A program made the translations under genes and the position numbers. The notes below the pieces were generated by a model. That model was not told where the DNA came from. It was given only the letters and a program-made list of their open reading frames with translations, and searched no databases. From Boseongicola sp. (GTDB taxonomy: Bacteria; Pseudomonadota; Alphaproteobacteria; Rhodobacterales; Rhodobacteraceae), in NCBI GenBank assembly GCA_013042895.1, contig JABDPD010000343.1:1-15228 (forward strand): 15,228 bases of DNA, read 5' to 3'. Shown here in pieces: positions 7,995 to 15,228 of this stretch (positions within the stretch are counted from its first letter, which is position 1; each line of letters starts with the position of its first letter).

Positions 7995-8788
7995 GGGACA
8001 ACAGGAACCGGAGGGAAAACCACAACAGCCTCAATAACCAACAAGAATATCGAAGCTCCAAGCATCCCGTCGAAACGATCGAACATCCCGCCATGACCTG
8101 GCATGATGTTAGAGCTGTCCTTGATACCCATACGCCTCTTCAATGCACTCTCAGAGATATCCCCAAGTTGCGACGCCATTGAAATTGCGACTGAAATGCC
8201 GATGAGTTCGAAGCCGGCGGCACCCAGATAGACATAAATGCCGCCAACAATCACGGCTCCAATCCAGCCAGCGACAGTGCCCGACCACGTCTTCTTTGGA
8301 CTAACTTTGGGCCAAAACTTAGGCCCTCCGATAAAGCGTCCTGCAAAATATCCCAGAATGTCTGTAGTGATTACAACCAGCGCCAACCAAGCCATCCAGC
8401 CAAAACCGAAGTCGTCTCTTAAGGCGGTCAAGCCATAACCCGCAACGAGGATCGCCGCGCTATAGATTGCGTACGTAAATCTGTGCTGTTCAATCTGGCT
8501 GACACCAACCATCGCCGGCAGCAGCAACAACGGCAGAGCAAATCCTGCGGGAAGTTCCATCGCCGCAAGCAGGATAAATGCAGTGATCGCTGCCAACACG
8601 ATCCCGCGTCGACCCGCGCCAATCATGCGCAAAAGCTCCCACATCATGATCCCACAAATCGCAGCAATCAGAATGTGAAATGCTAAGCCTCCAAACCACA
8701 TGATCAGAAGACCGACACAGGCCGCTACGCCGCCCGACAGAAGGCGTTGGCTCAGATCGCTCCACTGCCCTCCACCAGCTTCGCTCAT
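7991..8788 (-). CDS. cdsA: Phosphatidate cytidylyltransferase
   Basis: CdsA makes CDP-diacylglycerol from phosphatidic acid and CTP, the branch point for all phospholipids, and is an integral inner-membrane enzyme. The 265-residue product is mostly hydrophobic, with roughly seven or eight membrane segments. The family signature near the C-terminus is complete: SALKRRMGIKDSSNIMPGHG followed by GMFDRFDG, including the KD pair and the HGG-x-DR-x-D active-site residues. The ATG at 8788 overlaps the uppS stop as ATGA, and its own stop overlaps the dxr GTG, so three successive genes are joined by four-base overlaps. The tail FPPVPVVP is proline-rich and without known role. Confidence 0.96.
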   Translation of the reverse strand: MSEAGGGQWSDLSQRLLSGGVAACVGLLIMWFGGLAFHILIAAICGIMMWELLRMIGAGRRGIVLAAITAFILLAAMELPAGFALPLLLLPAMVGVSQIEQHRFTYAIYSAAILVAGYGLTALRDDFGFGWMAWLALVVITTDILGYFAGRFIGGPKFWPKVSPKKTWSGTVAGWIGAVIVGGIYVYLGAAGFELIGISVAISMASQLGDISESALKRRMGIKDSSNIMPGHGGMFDRFDGMLGASIFLLVIEAVVVFPPVPVVP

Positions 8789-9504
8789 CCAGGCACGGCT
8801 CCGTATCGACGCTCGCGACTGTTAAATCCGGACAATACGCGGGCAAACTCATCTCGGGTGAAATCGGGCCAAAGTGTATCTACGAATTCATACTCGGAGT
8901 AAGCGGATTGCCACAAAAGGAAGTTAGAAATCCGCGCCTCTCCACTGGTTCGAATCACTAAATCAGGGTCAGGGAGCACATATGTATCCAAGCGGCGCGC
9001 AAGTGTCTCGGCGTCCACCGATTCCGGATCTAGCTTGCCATTGGCAACTTCACGACATAGCCGCTGGGTGGCTCGCGCAACTTCGTCACGACCACCGTAA
9101 TTCAAGGCAACGGTCAAATGAACAAGGTCGTTGTCGCTCGTCAAAAGCTCCAACTCATCCATCAAAGCCACAAGCGTGTAGTCGAGCTTCATCCGATCAC
9201 CGATAAATCGCACACGCACTCCAGCTTCAACCAACTGCTTGGTTTCACTCATTAAATAACGCTTGAACAGTTTCATCAGCCCGGACACTTCGGTCTGGGT
9301 TCGCTTCCAGTTCTCGGTCGAAAACGCGAAAATTGTGAGGTATTTCACACCGAGATCGGGACAGGCCTCCACGATCTCGCGAACGCGCAATGCTCCGGCG
9401 TGATGGCCAAACAAACGCGGCTTTCCACGCGCCTGCGCCCATCGCCCGTTGCCATCCATTATAATCGCCACATGCTCGGGTGTGGTCTTTTCAGATTTGC
9501 CCAA
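8785..9504 (-). CDS. uppS: Undecaprenyl diphosphate synthase (cis-prenyltransferase)
   Basis: UppS adds eight isopentenyl units in cis to farnesyl diphosphate, giving the C55 carrier lipid for peptidoglycan and O-antigen. Signatures present are HVAIIMDGNGRWA with the catalytic Asp, FSTENW, LNYGGRDE and DLVIRTSGEARISNFLLWQ. I place the start at TTG 9504: a strong GAGGAG ribosome binding site (9516-9511) precedes it by six bases, giving 239 residues with the catalytic Asp at 17. An in-frame GTG at 9531 would give 248 residues with Asp26 (the E. coli number), but it has no visible ribosome binding site. The choice is moderately secure. It lies just after frr and overlaps cdsA by four bases. Confidence 0.95.
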   Translation of the reverse strand: MGKSEKTTPEHVAIIMDGNGRWAQARGKPRLFGHHAGALRVREIVEACPDLGVKYLTIFAFSTENWKRTQTEVSGLMKLFKRYLMSETKQLVEAGVRVRFIGDRMKLDYTLVALMDELELLTSDNDLVHLTVALNYGGRDEVARATQRLCREVANGKLDPESVDAETLARRLDTYVLPDPDLVIRTSGEARISNFLLWQSAYSEYEFVDTLWPDFTRDEFARVLSGFNSRERRYGAVPG

Positions 9505-9544
9505 AAGGGTCTCCTCGATTTTTTGCCCCACCCCGCGGTGCTTT

Positions 9545-10108
9545 TTACACCTGCATTATTTCTTCTTGCTTACTTTCCAGAGATGCGTCGATCTTTGCGA
9601 TCCCCTTGTCAGTCAGTTCCTGAACTGCGCCTTCCCAAAACTTCTGATCATCCTCAGACATTCCGTCAGATTTGGCTTTCTTGATTTGGTCCATACCGTC
9701 CTTGCGAACGTTCCTCACGGCGATCCGTGCGTTTTCCGCATAGGTTCCGGCGACCTTTGTCAGTTCGCGACGACGTTCTTCGTTCAACTCCGGGATCGGT
9801 AATCGGATGATCGTTCCATCCACAACGGGATTGATTCCAAGACCACTCTCGCGAATGGCCTTCTCAACCTTGCCCGTCAGAGTTTTGTCCCAGACATTGA
9901 CGGTGATCATGCGAGGTTCAGGGACATTGACGGTTCCAACCTGATTGATCGGCGTCATCGAGCCGTAAGCATCAACCATCACAGGCTCCAGCATCGATGC
10001 CGAAGCGCGCCCGGTGCGGAGCGTCAAAAATTCTTGGCGAAGCGCCGTCATAGCACCGTCCATGCGTCGCTCAATGTCATCTAGATCAATGTCGATGTCT
10101 TCTGCCAT
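9545..10108 (-). CDS. frr: Ribosome recycling factor
   Basis: RRF, with EF-G, splits the post-termination ribosome after release of the polypeptide. The 187-residue protein has the usual length (E. coli 185) and the two-domain composition: domain I helices from [24 protein letters not shown], then the [22 protein letters not shown] beta domain, then the C-terminal domain I helix with [23 protein letters not shown]. The RTGRAS segment and PEPRM are strongly conserved in the family. The ATG at 10108 is preceded by a weak purine stretch (AAGAGACA). It is 142 bp downstream of pyrH, the classic neighbour, and about 40 bp before the preferred uppS start. Confidence 0.97.
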   Translation of the reverse strand: MAEDIDIDLDDIERRMDGAMTALRQEFLTLRTGRASASMLEPVMVDAYGSMTPINQVGTVNVPEPRMITVNVWDKTLTGKVEKAIRESGLGINPVVDGTIIRLPIPELNEERRRELTKVAGTYAENARIAVRNVRKDGMDQIKKAKSDGMSEDDQKFWEGAVQELTDKGIAKIDASLESKQEEIMQV

Positions 10109-10250
10109 GCCTGTGTCTCTTGTCCATTTTCGCGGGCTTTTGCCGGATTTCTCTTCCTATACCCGTCTTTCGTCAGCTTTGTATAGCCTTTCAGGCTTGC
10201 AGCTACGTGCAGTGATTGTGCACCTCAAGCCGTCTATCCATCCAAACTGA
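10109..10250 (-). other. pyrH-frr intergenic spacer with short hairpins
   Basis: This is the longest spacer within the first unit. On the minus strand it holds GTGCA-N7-TGCAC and AGCCT-GAA-AGGCT, two 5-bp hairpins. The second is not followed by a T run, so it is unlikely to terminate transcription. I find TATACA but no matching -35 hexamer. It may be an RNA processing or attenuation region, but nothing decisive is visible. Confidence 0.3.
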
Positions 10251-10982
10251 CTAGTCTTCCTGCACAATTGTATATGTGCCTTCCCCGGAAAGAATGCCAC
10301 GGAACCCGCCAGGCTCATCCAGCGAAAACACAATGATCGGCAAACCGTTGTCTCTTGCAAGGGCAATTGCCGAGGCATCCATAACGCCTAGGTGCTTCGC
10401 CAGCACCTCGTCATATGTGACTTTGTCGTATCGCTTTGCTTCGGAATGCTTCGCCGGATCCATATCGTAGACGCCGTCGACCTTAGTTCCTTTGAAGATT
10501 GCTTCACATGACATCTCACTGGCGCGCAGAGTGGCAGCAGTATCGGTTGTGAAGTAAGGATTACCGGTTCCGGCTGCGAAGATTATCACCCGCTTTTTCT
10601 CAAGGTGGCGCACCGCACGCCGCCGAATGTAAGGCTCGGCTACTTCATCCATTCGAATGGCCGAGATGACTCGCGTATGGATTTTCAGCGCTTCCAAGGC
10701 CGACTGCATAGCCAACGCATTCATCACCGTTGCCAGCATACCCATGTAGTCAGCCGTTGTGCGCTCCATCCCTTGCGCCGAGCCTTGCAATCCTCGGAAG
10801 ATATTGCCACCGCCGATGACCATGCAGACTTCGACGCCCATTTCGTGCACGGATTGAACTTCAGACGCGATTCGCGCGACGGTCGGCGGATGCAGGCCAT
10901 AGCCTTGGTCGCCCATAAGAGCTTCGCCTGAAATTTTCAAAAGGACCCGATTATATGAGGATTTGCCTGTTTCGTCTGTCAT
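10251..10982 (-). CDS. pyrH: UMP kinase (uridylate kinase)
   Basis: PyrH phosphorylates UMP to UDP with ATP, in pyrimidine nucleotide supply, as a hexamer of the amino-acid-kinase fold. It is 243 residues. Visible motifs are [11 protein letters not shown] with Lys16, GGGNIFRG (57-64), [18 protein letters not shown] in the UMP pocket, [12 protein letters not shown] (139-150) and the ATP-site [10 protein letters not shown]. The ATG at 10982 follows GAGGGA. It is the first visible gene of the leftward unit and is transcribed divergently from miaA, with 99 bp between. I could not find a convincing promoter there. UDP and UTP feed UDP-GlcNAc for lipid A and CTP for CdsA, so its placement with envelope genes makes metabolic sense. 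Confidence 0.97.
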   Translation of the reverse strand: MTDETGKSSYNRVLLKISGEALMGDQGYGLHPPTVARIASEVQSVHEMGVEVCMVIGGGNIFRGLQGSAQGMERTTADYMGMLATVMNALAMQSALEALKIHTRVISAIRMDEVAEPYIRRRAVRHLEKKRVIIFAAGTGNPYFTTDTAATLRASEMSCEAIFKGTKVDGVYDMDPAKHSEAKRYDKVTYDEVLAKHLGVMDASAIALARDNGLPIIVFSLDEPGGFRGILSGEGTYTIVQED

Positions 10983-11081
10983 AAGCCCGGTCCCTCGCTC
11001 TATTTCATCGCGCCTTTGCGCCCGGCGCGAAAATGTCCCAAAACGGCGCGAGGTTCAACGCTGGAAGGACGCTAGCGCGAA
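10983..11081. promoter_or_regulatory. Divergent pyrH/miaA intergenic region
   Basis: This 99-bp region must contain the start signals of both genes unless pyrH is read from elsewhere. Ribosome binding sites are clear on both sides (GAGGGA for pyrH, GGAAGGA at 11063-11069 for miaA). A GC palindrome, GCGCC-C-GGCGC, lies at 11018-11028. For pyrH a weak TTGAAC with CATTTT at 17 bases is the best pair I see. No -10/-35 pair is convincing. Confidence 0.4.
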
Positions 11082-11972
11082 ATGAGTTCTTTAAAATCTA
11101 TCGTAGCCTCTTTGACCCCGGAGCGCCCCGTACTTATTGCCGGTCCAACCGCAAGCGGAAAATCATATCTTGCCACGGAGATCGCATCGCGCTTCGAGGG
11201 GGTTGTGATCAACGCAGATGCCCTTCAGGTCTACAGCGATTGGCGCATCTTGACGGCACGCCCCGGCAAGGAGGACGAAGCGCGCGTTCCGCATGAGCTC
11301 TATGGCCACGTCCCGGGGACACAGAGTTACTCGGTAGGCGATTGGCTCCGTGATGTGGTGCCCATGCTTAACGGGGCCCCTCCGGTCATCGTTGGTGGCA
11401 CTGGGTTGAACTTCACGGCCTTAACTGAGGGGCTCGCAGACATCCCAGAAACACCCAACAAAATACGCCTGAAAGCCAATGAGAAACTGGAGTCTGAAGG
11501 TTTGAGCGCTCTCGTTTCCGAAATTGACGAAAGAACCCGCGGTCGGATCGACATTGCGAATCCGAGGCGCGTTCAACGCGCTTGGGAGGTCCTGCAAAGC
11601 ACGGGGCGTGGCCTAGCCTCATGGCAGGACGACACAGGTCCAGCCCCCCTGCCCCTGGAAGACGCCCAAGCGCTCGTTCTGTCCGCTCCGAAATCGTGGC
11701 TCTCGCCGAGGATCGAACAACGTCTTGACCTTATGTTGGAAGAAGGGGTTCTGGAGGAAGCCAGACAAAATTCCGATGGCTGGCACGAAGGCCTTCCTTC
11801 GGCAAAAGCCATAGGTGCAACCGAATTGATCGCCATGTTGAACGGTGATTTTGATCTTCCGAGCGCAAAAGAAGCAATAATCACCCAGACCCGGCAATAC
11901 GCCAAACGCCAACGGAGCTGGTTTCGAGCGCGCATGAAGGAATGGCGCTGGATCGAGGCATCTGACCTTTAA
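11082..11972 (+). CDS. miaA: tRNA dimethylallyltransferase MiaA
   Basis: MiaA adds a dimethylallyl group to adenosine 37 of tRNAs that read UNN codons, using dimethylallyl diphosphate. The protein is 296 residues. It carries the P-loop GPTASGKS (21-28), INADALQVYSDWRILTARP with the likely catalytic Asp46, VGGTGLNFTALTEGLADIP (104-122), RVQRAWEVLQSTGR, and the C-terminal TRQYAKRQRSWFR tRNA-binding segment. The GGTGLY motif of many MiaA proteins reads GGTGLN here (Asn110). The ATG at 11082 has GGAAGGA twelve bases upstream. Its substrate derives from the MEP pathway whose enzyme Dxr is encoded nearby. It faces away from pyrH and is followed by 90 bp of mostly featureless sequence. Confidence 0.96.
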   Translation: MSSLKSIVASLTPERPVLIAGPTASGKSYLATEIASRFEGVVINADALQVYSDWRILTARPGKEDEARVPHELYGHVPGTQSYSVGDWLRDVVPMLNGAPPVIVGGTGLNFTALTEGLADIPETPNKIRLKANEKLESEGLSALVSEIDERTRGRIDIANPRRVQRAWEVLQSTGRGLASWQDDTGPAPLPLEDAQALVLSAPKSWLSPRIEQRLDLMLEEGVLEEARQNSDGWHEGLPSAKAIGATELIAMLNGDFDLPSAKEAIITQTRQYAKRQRSWFRARMKEWRWIEASDL

Positions 11973-12062
11973 AGTGTTAGCGCTGACATTTCTTGCTGAT
12001 CCTGCGCTTTTGGCGCTCTTTTCAGCTTTATCAATCGCCTCTCGTTTGTCATAAGACGCGCG

Positions 12063-12203
12063 ATGACAAACAGGATCGCTCTTGGAATTGGTCTGTTCAT
12101 TTGCGCGGTTTTCGCGCTGAGTTTCGCCCTTGGCCTTGATTGGCACATCTTCCTGGCGCGCAAATTCATGGACCTGATCAGATTAATCGCCTTCTGGCGT
12201 TAA
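12063..12203 (+). CDS. Small single-pass membrane protein, 46 aa, unknown function
   Basis: This 47-codon frame (ATG to TAA) lies between miaA and gap. The product begins MTNRIALGIGLFICAVFALS, a short polar start and one hydrophobic span (about 5-23). A basic amphipathic tail containing FLARKFMDLIRLIAFWR follows. That tail, with Phe, Leu, Arg and Trp spaced as in a membrane-surface helix, is not expected from random sequence. No strong ribosome binding site is visible. It ends 30 bp before the gap TTG. I recall similar short proteins near gap in related bacteria but cannot verify this here, and I assign no function. Confidence 0.6.
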   Translation: MTNRIALGIGLFICAVFALSFALGLDWHIFLARKFMDLIRLIAFWR

Positions 12204-12233
12204 GAGCATCCCGCCCGAAACAGGAGAAGACCT

Positions 12234-13235
12234 TTGGCAGTCAAAGTCGCAATCAACGGATTTGGACGGATCGGACGTAACGTCCTTCGCGCCATCATCG
12301 AAAGTGGCCGCACGGATATCGAGGTTGTTGCAATCAACGACCTTGGCCCAGTTGAAACCAATGCGCATCTCTTGCGCTATGACAGTGTGCACGGACGCTT
12401 TCCTGCAACGGTGACAACGACGGAAACAACGATTGATGTTGGCCGCGGACCTATTCGTGTCACGGCCATCCGCAATCCAGCCGATCTGCCTTGGTCAGAT
12501 GTGGATATCGTTCTGGAATGCACGGGCATCTTCACATCGAAGGAAAAATGTCAGGCCCATTTGGACAACGGTTCAAGCCGCGTGCTCATTTCGGCACCGG
12601 GCGCGGACGCAGACAAGACAATCGTTTATGGTGTTAACAACGACCAGCTAACCTCCGATGATATAGTTGTGTCTAACGCCTCGTGCACGACGAACTGCCT
12701 CTCGCCAGTGGTCAAAGTCCTGAACGACAGTATCGGTATTAACAAAGGCTTTATGACAACTATCCACAGCTACACTGGCGATCAGCCAACGCTGGATACC
12801 ATGCACAAGGACCTCTACCGTGCCCGCGCAGCCGCCCTGTCGATGATCCCGACATCAACTGGTGCCGCGAAGGCTGTAGGTTTGGTTCTGCCTGAGCTGA
12901 ATGGCAAACTCGACGGCGTTGCAATCCGCGTTCCTACTCCAAACGTCTCTGTCGTCGACCTGACGTTCGAAGCCAGCCGTGAAACAAGCGTCGAGGAAGT
13001 TAACAGTGCCATTCGCGAGGCCGCTGACGGACCACTTAAAGGAATCCTCGGCTATACAGACGAACCGCTCGTTTCAATCGACATCAACCACGACCCACAT
13101 TCGTCCATTTTTCACATGGATCAAACCAAAGTTATGGAAGGCACCATGGTACGTATTCTGACATGGTATGACAACGAATGGGGCTTCTCCAACCGGATGA
13201 GCGATACAGCCGTCGCAATGGCAAAACTCATCTAA
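12234..13235 (+). CDS. gap: Glyceraldehyde-3-phosphate dehydrogenase, type I
   Basis: This cytosolic tetramer oxidises and phosphorylates glyceraldehyde 3-phosphate to 1,3-bisphosphoglycerate, or runs in reverse in gluconeogenesis. The protein is 333 residues. It has the Rossmann motif [10 protein letters not shown] (7-16), AINDLG with Asp36 after the second strand (pointing to NAD use), the active-site [12 protein letters not shown] with Cys151, His178 in [10 protein letters not shown], and a C-terminal [12 protein letters not shown]. It starts with TTG at 12234, seven bases after a strong AGGAG (12222-12226); no ATG or GTG gives the conserved N-terminus. It is followed by an intrinsic terminator. 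A second gap gene elsewhere is possible, so which pathway this copy serves is not known. Confidence 0.97.
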   Translation: MAVKVAINGFGRIGRNVLRAIIESGRTDIEVVAINDLGPVETNAHLLRYDSVHGRFPATVTTTETTIDVGRGPIRVTAIRNPADLPWSDVDIVLECTGIFTSKEKCQAHLDNGSSRVLISAPGADADKTIVYGVNNDQLTSDDIVVSNASCTTNCLSPVVKVLNDSIGINKGFMTTIHSYTGDQPTLDTMHKDLYRARAAALSMIPTSTGAAKAVGLVLPELNGKLDGVAIRVPTPNVSVVDLTFEASRETSVEEVNSAIREAADGPLKGILGYTDEPLVSIDINHDPHSSIFHMDQTKVMEGTMVRILTWYDNEWGFSNRMSDTAVAMAKLI

Positions 13236-13262
13236 ATTCGGTTGCAAAACCTGAAATGAAAG

Positions 13263-13289
13263 AGCCCCGTCAACGCGGGGCTTTTTTTT
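13263..13289 (+). terminator. Rho-independent terminator of gap
   Basis: AGCCCCG (13263-13269) pairs with CGGGGCT (13276-13282) around a 6-base loop and runs into eight T residues ending at 13289. It lies 27 bases after the gap stop codon, in the expected orientation. Confidence 0.95.
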
Positions 13290-13318
13290 GCCGTTAGATT
13301 TGATCCTAGCGCCCCCCT

Positions 13319-13345
13319 AAAAAAAACGCCCGCACAAGGCGGGCG
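13319..13345 (-). terminator. Second, oppositely oriented rho-independent terminator
   Basis: CGCCCGC (13327-13333) and GCGGGCG (13339-13345) form a 7-bp stem with a 5-base loop. Eight A residues lie on the left (13319-13326) and no T run on the right, so it terminates leftward (minus-strand) transcription only. No minus-strand protein gene lies upstream of it. Confidence 0.8.
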
Positions 13346-13394
13346 CTAAGTTATTGAGGCAGGTTTCATACAGGCAAGAAACCTATCGAGCAGT
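13319..13394 (-). ncRNA. Candidate small RNA, about 76 nt, unassigned
   Basis: Three signals line up on the minus strand. A promoter-like TTGGCC / TATAAA pair with a 17-base spacer (13429-13401) predicts a start near A13394. The transcript then has a perfect 7-bp hairpin, AGGTTTC / GAAACCT (13384-13378 with 13367-13361), with a 10-base loop. A 15-base stretch follows with no pairing partner seen, then a GC-rich terminator with eight U residues. This is the layout of a typical trans-acting bacterial small RNA with a 3' U tail. No open frame of useful length lies in it. I recognise no known RNA family. Targets are unknown; the neighbouring divergent transporter gene is one possibility, by position only. 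Confidence 0.45.
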
Positions 13395-13400
13395 AAGTCC

Positions 13401-13429
13401 TTTATACGCAACGATTTGCCGCTGGCCAA
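13401..13429 (-). promoter_or_regulatory. Candidate promoter of the minus-strand small RNA
   Basis: The -35 hexamer TTGGCC (13429-13424) matches four of six consensus bases. The -10 hexamer TATAAA (13406-13401) matches five of six. The spacer is exactly 17 bases. It faces away from the solute-binding protein gene. Confidence 0.45.
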
Positions 13430-13510
13430 GCTAAAAGTTTGTAATGCGGAACTGTGGCGAATAGGCTTCAAAACGAGAGCACAAAAGGCAGCAGAAGGAT
13501 TGTCTCCAAA

Positions 13511-15228
13511 ATGGGTACGAACTATTTCGCATTAGCAGGCATCGTCGCAATAGTTTTCGCAGGCGCTGCAAAGGCCGAACCGAAACACGCCATAGCTATG
13601 TATGGCGACCCTGCCCTTCCACCTGATTTTGTGTCTCAGCCCCACGTAAACCCCAACGCTCCCAAAGGCGGAGCCATCGTACAGGGCGAGGTTGGCGGAT
13701 TTGATTCGCTCAATCCACACATCAGAAAAGGCCGCACGCCTTGGCAGTTACGCTTTTTGGCGTATGAGAGCCTTATGGGTCGCAGTTACGCGGAACCATT
13801 CACACTTTACGGACTTTTGGCCGAATCGATTGAAACTGCCGAGGACCGTTCGTGGGTTGAATTCACTCTAAACCCAGCCGCCCGATTCTCTGATGGCTCA
13901 CCCGTAACCGTCGAAGACGTGCTATGGTCTTTTGAAACCCTCGGCACCATCGGGCATCCTCGCTATGCAAGTACTTGGGCAAAAGTCGAGAGCTCTGAGG
14001 CGCTCGATGATCGAACTGTCCGCTTCACCTTCAACACTCGCGACGATGAACTGCCCTTGATCATGGGACTGCGTCCGATCCTTAAGAAGGCGCAATGGGA
14101 TGGCAAAGACTTCGCTGAAAGTGGGCTCGACGATATTCCGATTTCAAGCGCGCCTTATGTCATTACTGACTTTGAGCCTGGTCGGTTTGTCCTTCTCGAG
14201 CGCAACCCGGACTACTGGGGCTCTGGCCTGCCATTCCGACGCGGAACAAACAACCTTGACCAGATCCGTATGGAGTTTTTTGCGGACGGAACCGCAATGT
14301 TCGAAGCGTTCAAAGGCGGCATCCTCAACACCATGCGCGAAACTAACGTTCAGAAATGGGACACCCAATATGACTTCCCGGCCGTACAGTCCGGCGACGT
14401 TGTGAAATCCATCATTCCGCACCAGCGCCCGACCGGAATAAAGGGCCTCGCCTTCAATACGCGCCGCCCTCAGTTTCAAGACTGGCGTGTGCGCGAGGCT
14501 CTCATCACAGCGTTTAATTTCGAGTTCATAAACACCACGATCAATGGTGAAGCCCAACCGCGGATTTCTTCACCCTTCGGCAACTCGGTCTTCGCCATGG
14601 CACCAGGTGAAGCTACCGGCAAAGTCCGCGAGCTTTTGGAGACCCACGCAGATGCGCTCCTGCCCGGTGCAATCGAAGGCTACGCATTGCCCATCGGCGA
14701 CGGCACAGAGCGCAACCGAGCGAACATCCGAAAAGCTCTTGCCATCATGGAGGAGGCTGGCTGGACACTTCAAGACGGCACTCTCCAAAACGCCTCTGGC
14801 GGGGCTTTCACCTTTGACATCCTGCTGCGTTCCGGCGCTTCAGAACCTCAGCAGATCGTTGATCTCTATGTCTCTGCCCTTAACCGGATCGGCATTAATC
14901 CGACGGTCACAACCATCGACAGCGCTGAGTACACCGAACGTGCAAAGGCGTTCGACTTTGACATGACATGGTATCAGCGTGGCGTTCCGTCTTTGTCACC
15001 CGGGAATGAACAAACGCTCTATTGGGGTTCAAAGGCGGCCGACGTTGAAGGCAGTCGCAATTGGGCAGGTATCAGAAGTTCTGCCGTGGACGGCATTATT
15101 GAAAAAATGCTGGTCTCTGAGACAACCCAAGACTACCAATCGGCCGTTAAGGCGCTCGACCGAGTGTTGATCTCTGGACGCTACGTTATCCCCGTATGGC
15201 ACCAGCCCATCGCGCGACTTGCCCACGC
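13511..15228 (+). CDS. Extracellular solute-binding protein, family 5 (YejA-like peptide/oligopeptide ABC transporter), 3' end missing
   Basis: Periplasmic family-5 binding proteins capture peptides or related solutes for an ABC importer. The frame is open for 572 codons to the window edge. MYGDPALPPDF followed by VNPNAPKGG and GFDSLNPHIRKG is typical of YejA-like members. FTLNPAARFSDGSPVTVEDV, FVLLERNPDYWG and FNTRRPQFQDWRVREAL are the usual family-5 landmarks. The ATG at 13511 has AAGGA eleven bases upstream and begins a hydrophobic leader ending AGAAKA (cleavage near 22). This leader has no positive charge at its start. The in-frame codons upstream, back to GTG 13454, encode GSRRIVSK, a twin-arginine-like motif, so the true start may be earlier. 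Permease and ATPase genes probably follow outside the window. The substrate is not predictable. Confidence 0.93.
   Translation, partial: MGTNYFALAGIVAIVFAGAAKAEPKHAIAMYGDPALPPDFVSQPHVNPNAPKGGAIVQGEVGGFDSLNPHIRKGRTPWQLRFLAYESLMGRSYAEPFTLYGLLAESIETAEDRSWVEFTLNPAARFSDGSPVTVEDVLWSFETLGTIGHPRYASTWAKVESSEALDDRTVRFTFNTRDDELPLIMGLRPILKKAQWDGKDFAESGLDDIPISSAPYVITDFEPGRFVLLERNPDYWGSGLPFRRGTNNLDQIRMEFFADGTAMFEAFKGGILNTMRETNVQKWDTQYDFPAVQSGDVVKSIIPHQRPTGIKGLAFNTRRPQFQDWRVREALITAFNFEFINTTINGEAQPRISSPFGNSVFAMAPGEATGKVRELLETHADALLPGAIEGYALPIGDGTERNRANIRKALAIMEEAGWTLQDGTLQNASGGAFTFDILLRSGASEPQQIVDLYVSALNRIGINPTVTTIDSAEYTERAKAFDFDMTWYQRGVPSLSPGNEQTLYWGSKAADVEGSRNWAGIRSSAVDGIIEKMLVSETTQDYQSAVKALDRVLISGRYVIPVWHQPIARLAH

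Noticed and set aside
10180-10200. AGCCT-GAA-AGGCT hairpin in the pyrH-frr spacer as a terminator
   Set aside because: The stem is five base pairs and is not followed by a T run on the minus strand; it would not terminate transcription.
11998-12022. TGATCC resembling the -35 of RpoE-type promoters, upstream of the small ORF and gap
   Set aside because: No matching TAAGA-like -10 lies at the right distance; the TAAGA at 12052 is far too distant.
12001-12024. GCGC-TTTTG-GCGC followed by CTCTTTT after miaA, possible terminator
   Set aside because: The stem is only four base pairs and the T tract is interrupted; it is too weak to call a terminator.
13439-13467. Promoter-like TTGTAA-17-TAGGCT in front of the solute-binding protein gene
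   Set aside because: The -10 matches only three of six bases, and it would remove the possible GTG 13454 start; too weak to call.

Overview
The window is ordinary chromosomal core sequence of an alphaproteobacterium, most likely Rhodobacterales (roseobacter group). This rests on the gene order (pyrH-frr-uppS-cdsA-dxr-rseP then bamA-skp-fabZ-lpxA-lpxI-lpxB), LpxI in place of LpxH, the protein sequence style, and a YejA-like peptide-binding protein. Base composition is even and moderately GC-rich. I see no mobile elements, CRISPR array, tRNA or rRNA.

Minus strand, read right to left from 10982 to 1, is an envelope-biogenesis locus. Unit one runs pyrH (UMP kinase), frr (ribosome recycling), uppS (undecaprenyl-PP), cdsA (CDP-diacylglycerol), dxr (MEP isoprenoid pathway), rseP (intramembrane protease) and a 42-codon membrane ORF, and ends at a strong intrinsic terminator (5200-5230). 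Unit two starts at a promoter-like sequence abutting that terminator: bamA (outer-membrane protein insertion), skp/ompH (periplasmic chaperone), fabZ, lpxA, lpxI, and lpxB running off the left edge. Dxr supplies isoprenoid precursor to UppS, CdsA feeds phospholipid, FabZ and LpxA/I/B supply lipid A, and Skp and BamA deliver outer-membrane proteins. lpxD, which often sits between skp and fabZ, is absent here.

The plus strand from 11082 carries miaA (tRNA modification), a 46-codon membrane ORF, and gap (GAPDH, TTG start) with a textbook terminator. Next comes a 275-bp intergenic region, then a family-5 solute-binding protein gene cut by the right edge. The intergenic region is the most interesting part. 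It holds a second terminator pointing the other way (minus strand), preceded by a 7-bp hairpin and, at correct spacing, a promoter-like sequence. Together these predict a free-standing minus-strand small RNA of about 76 nt that fits no gene here.
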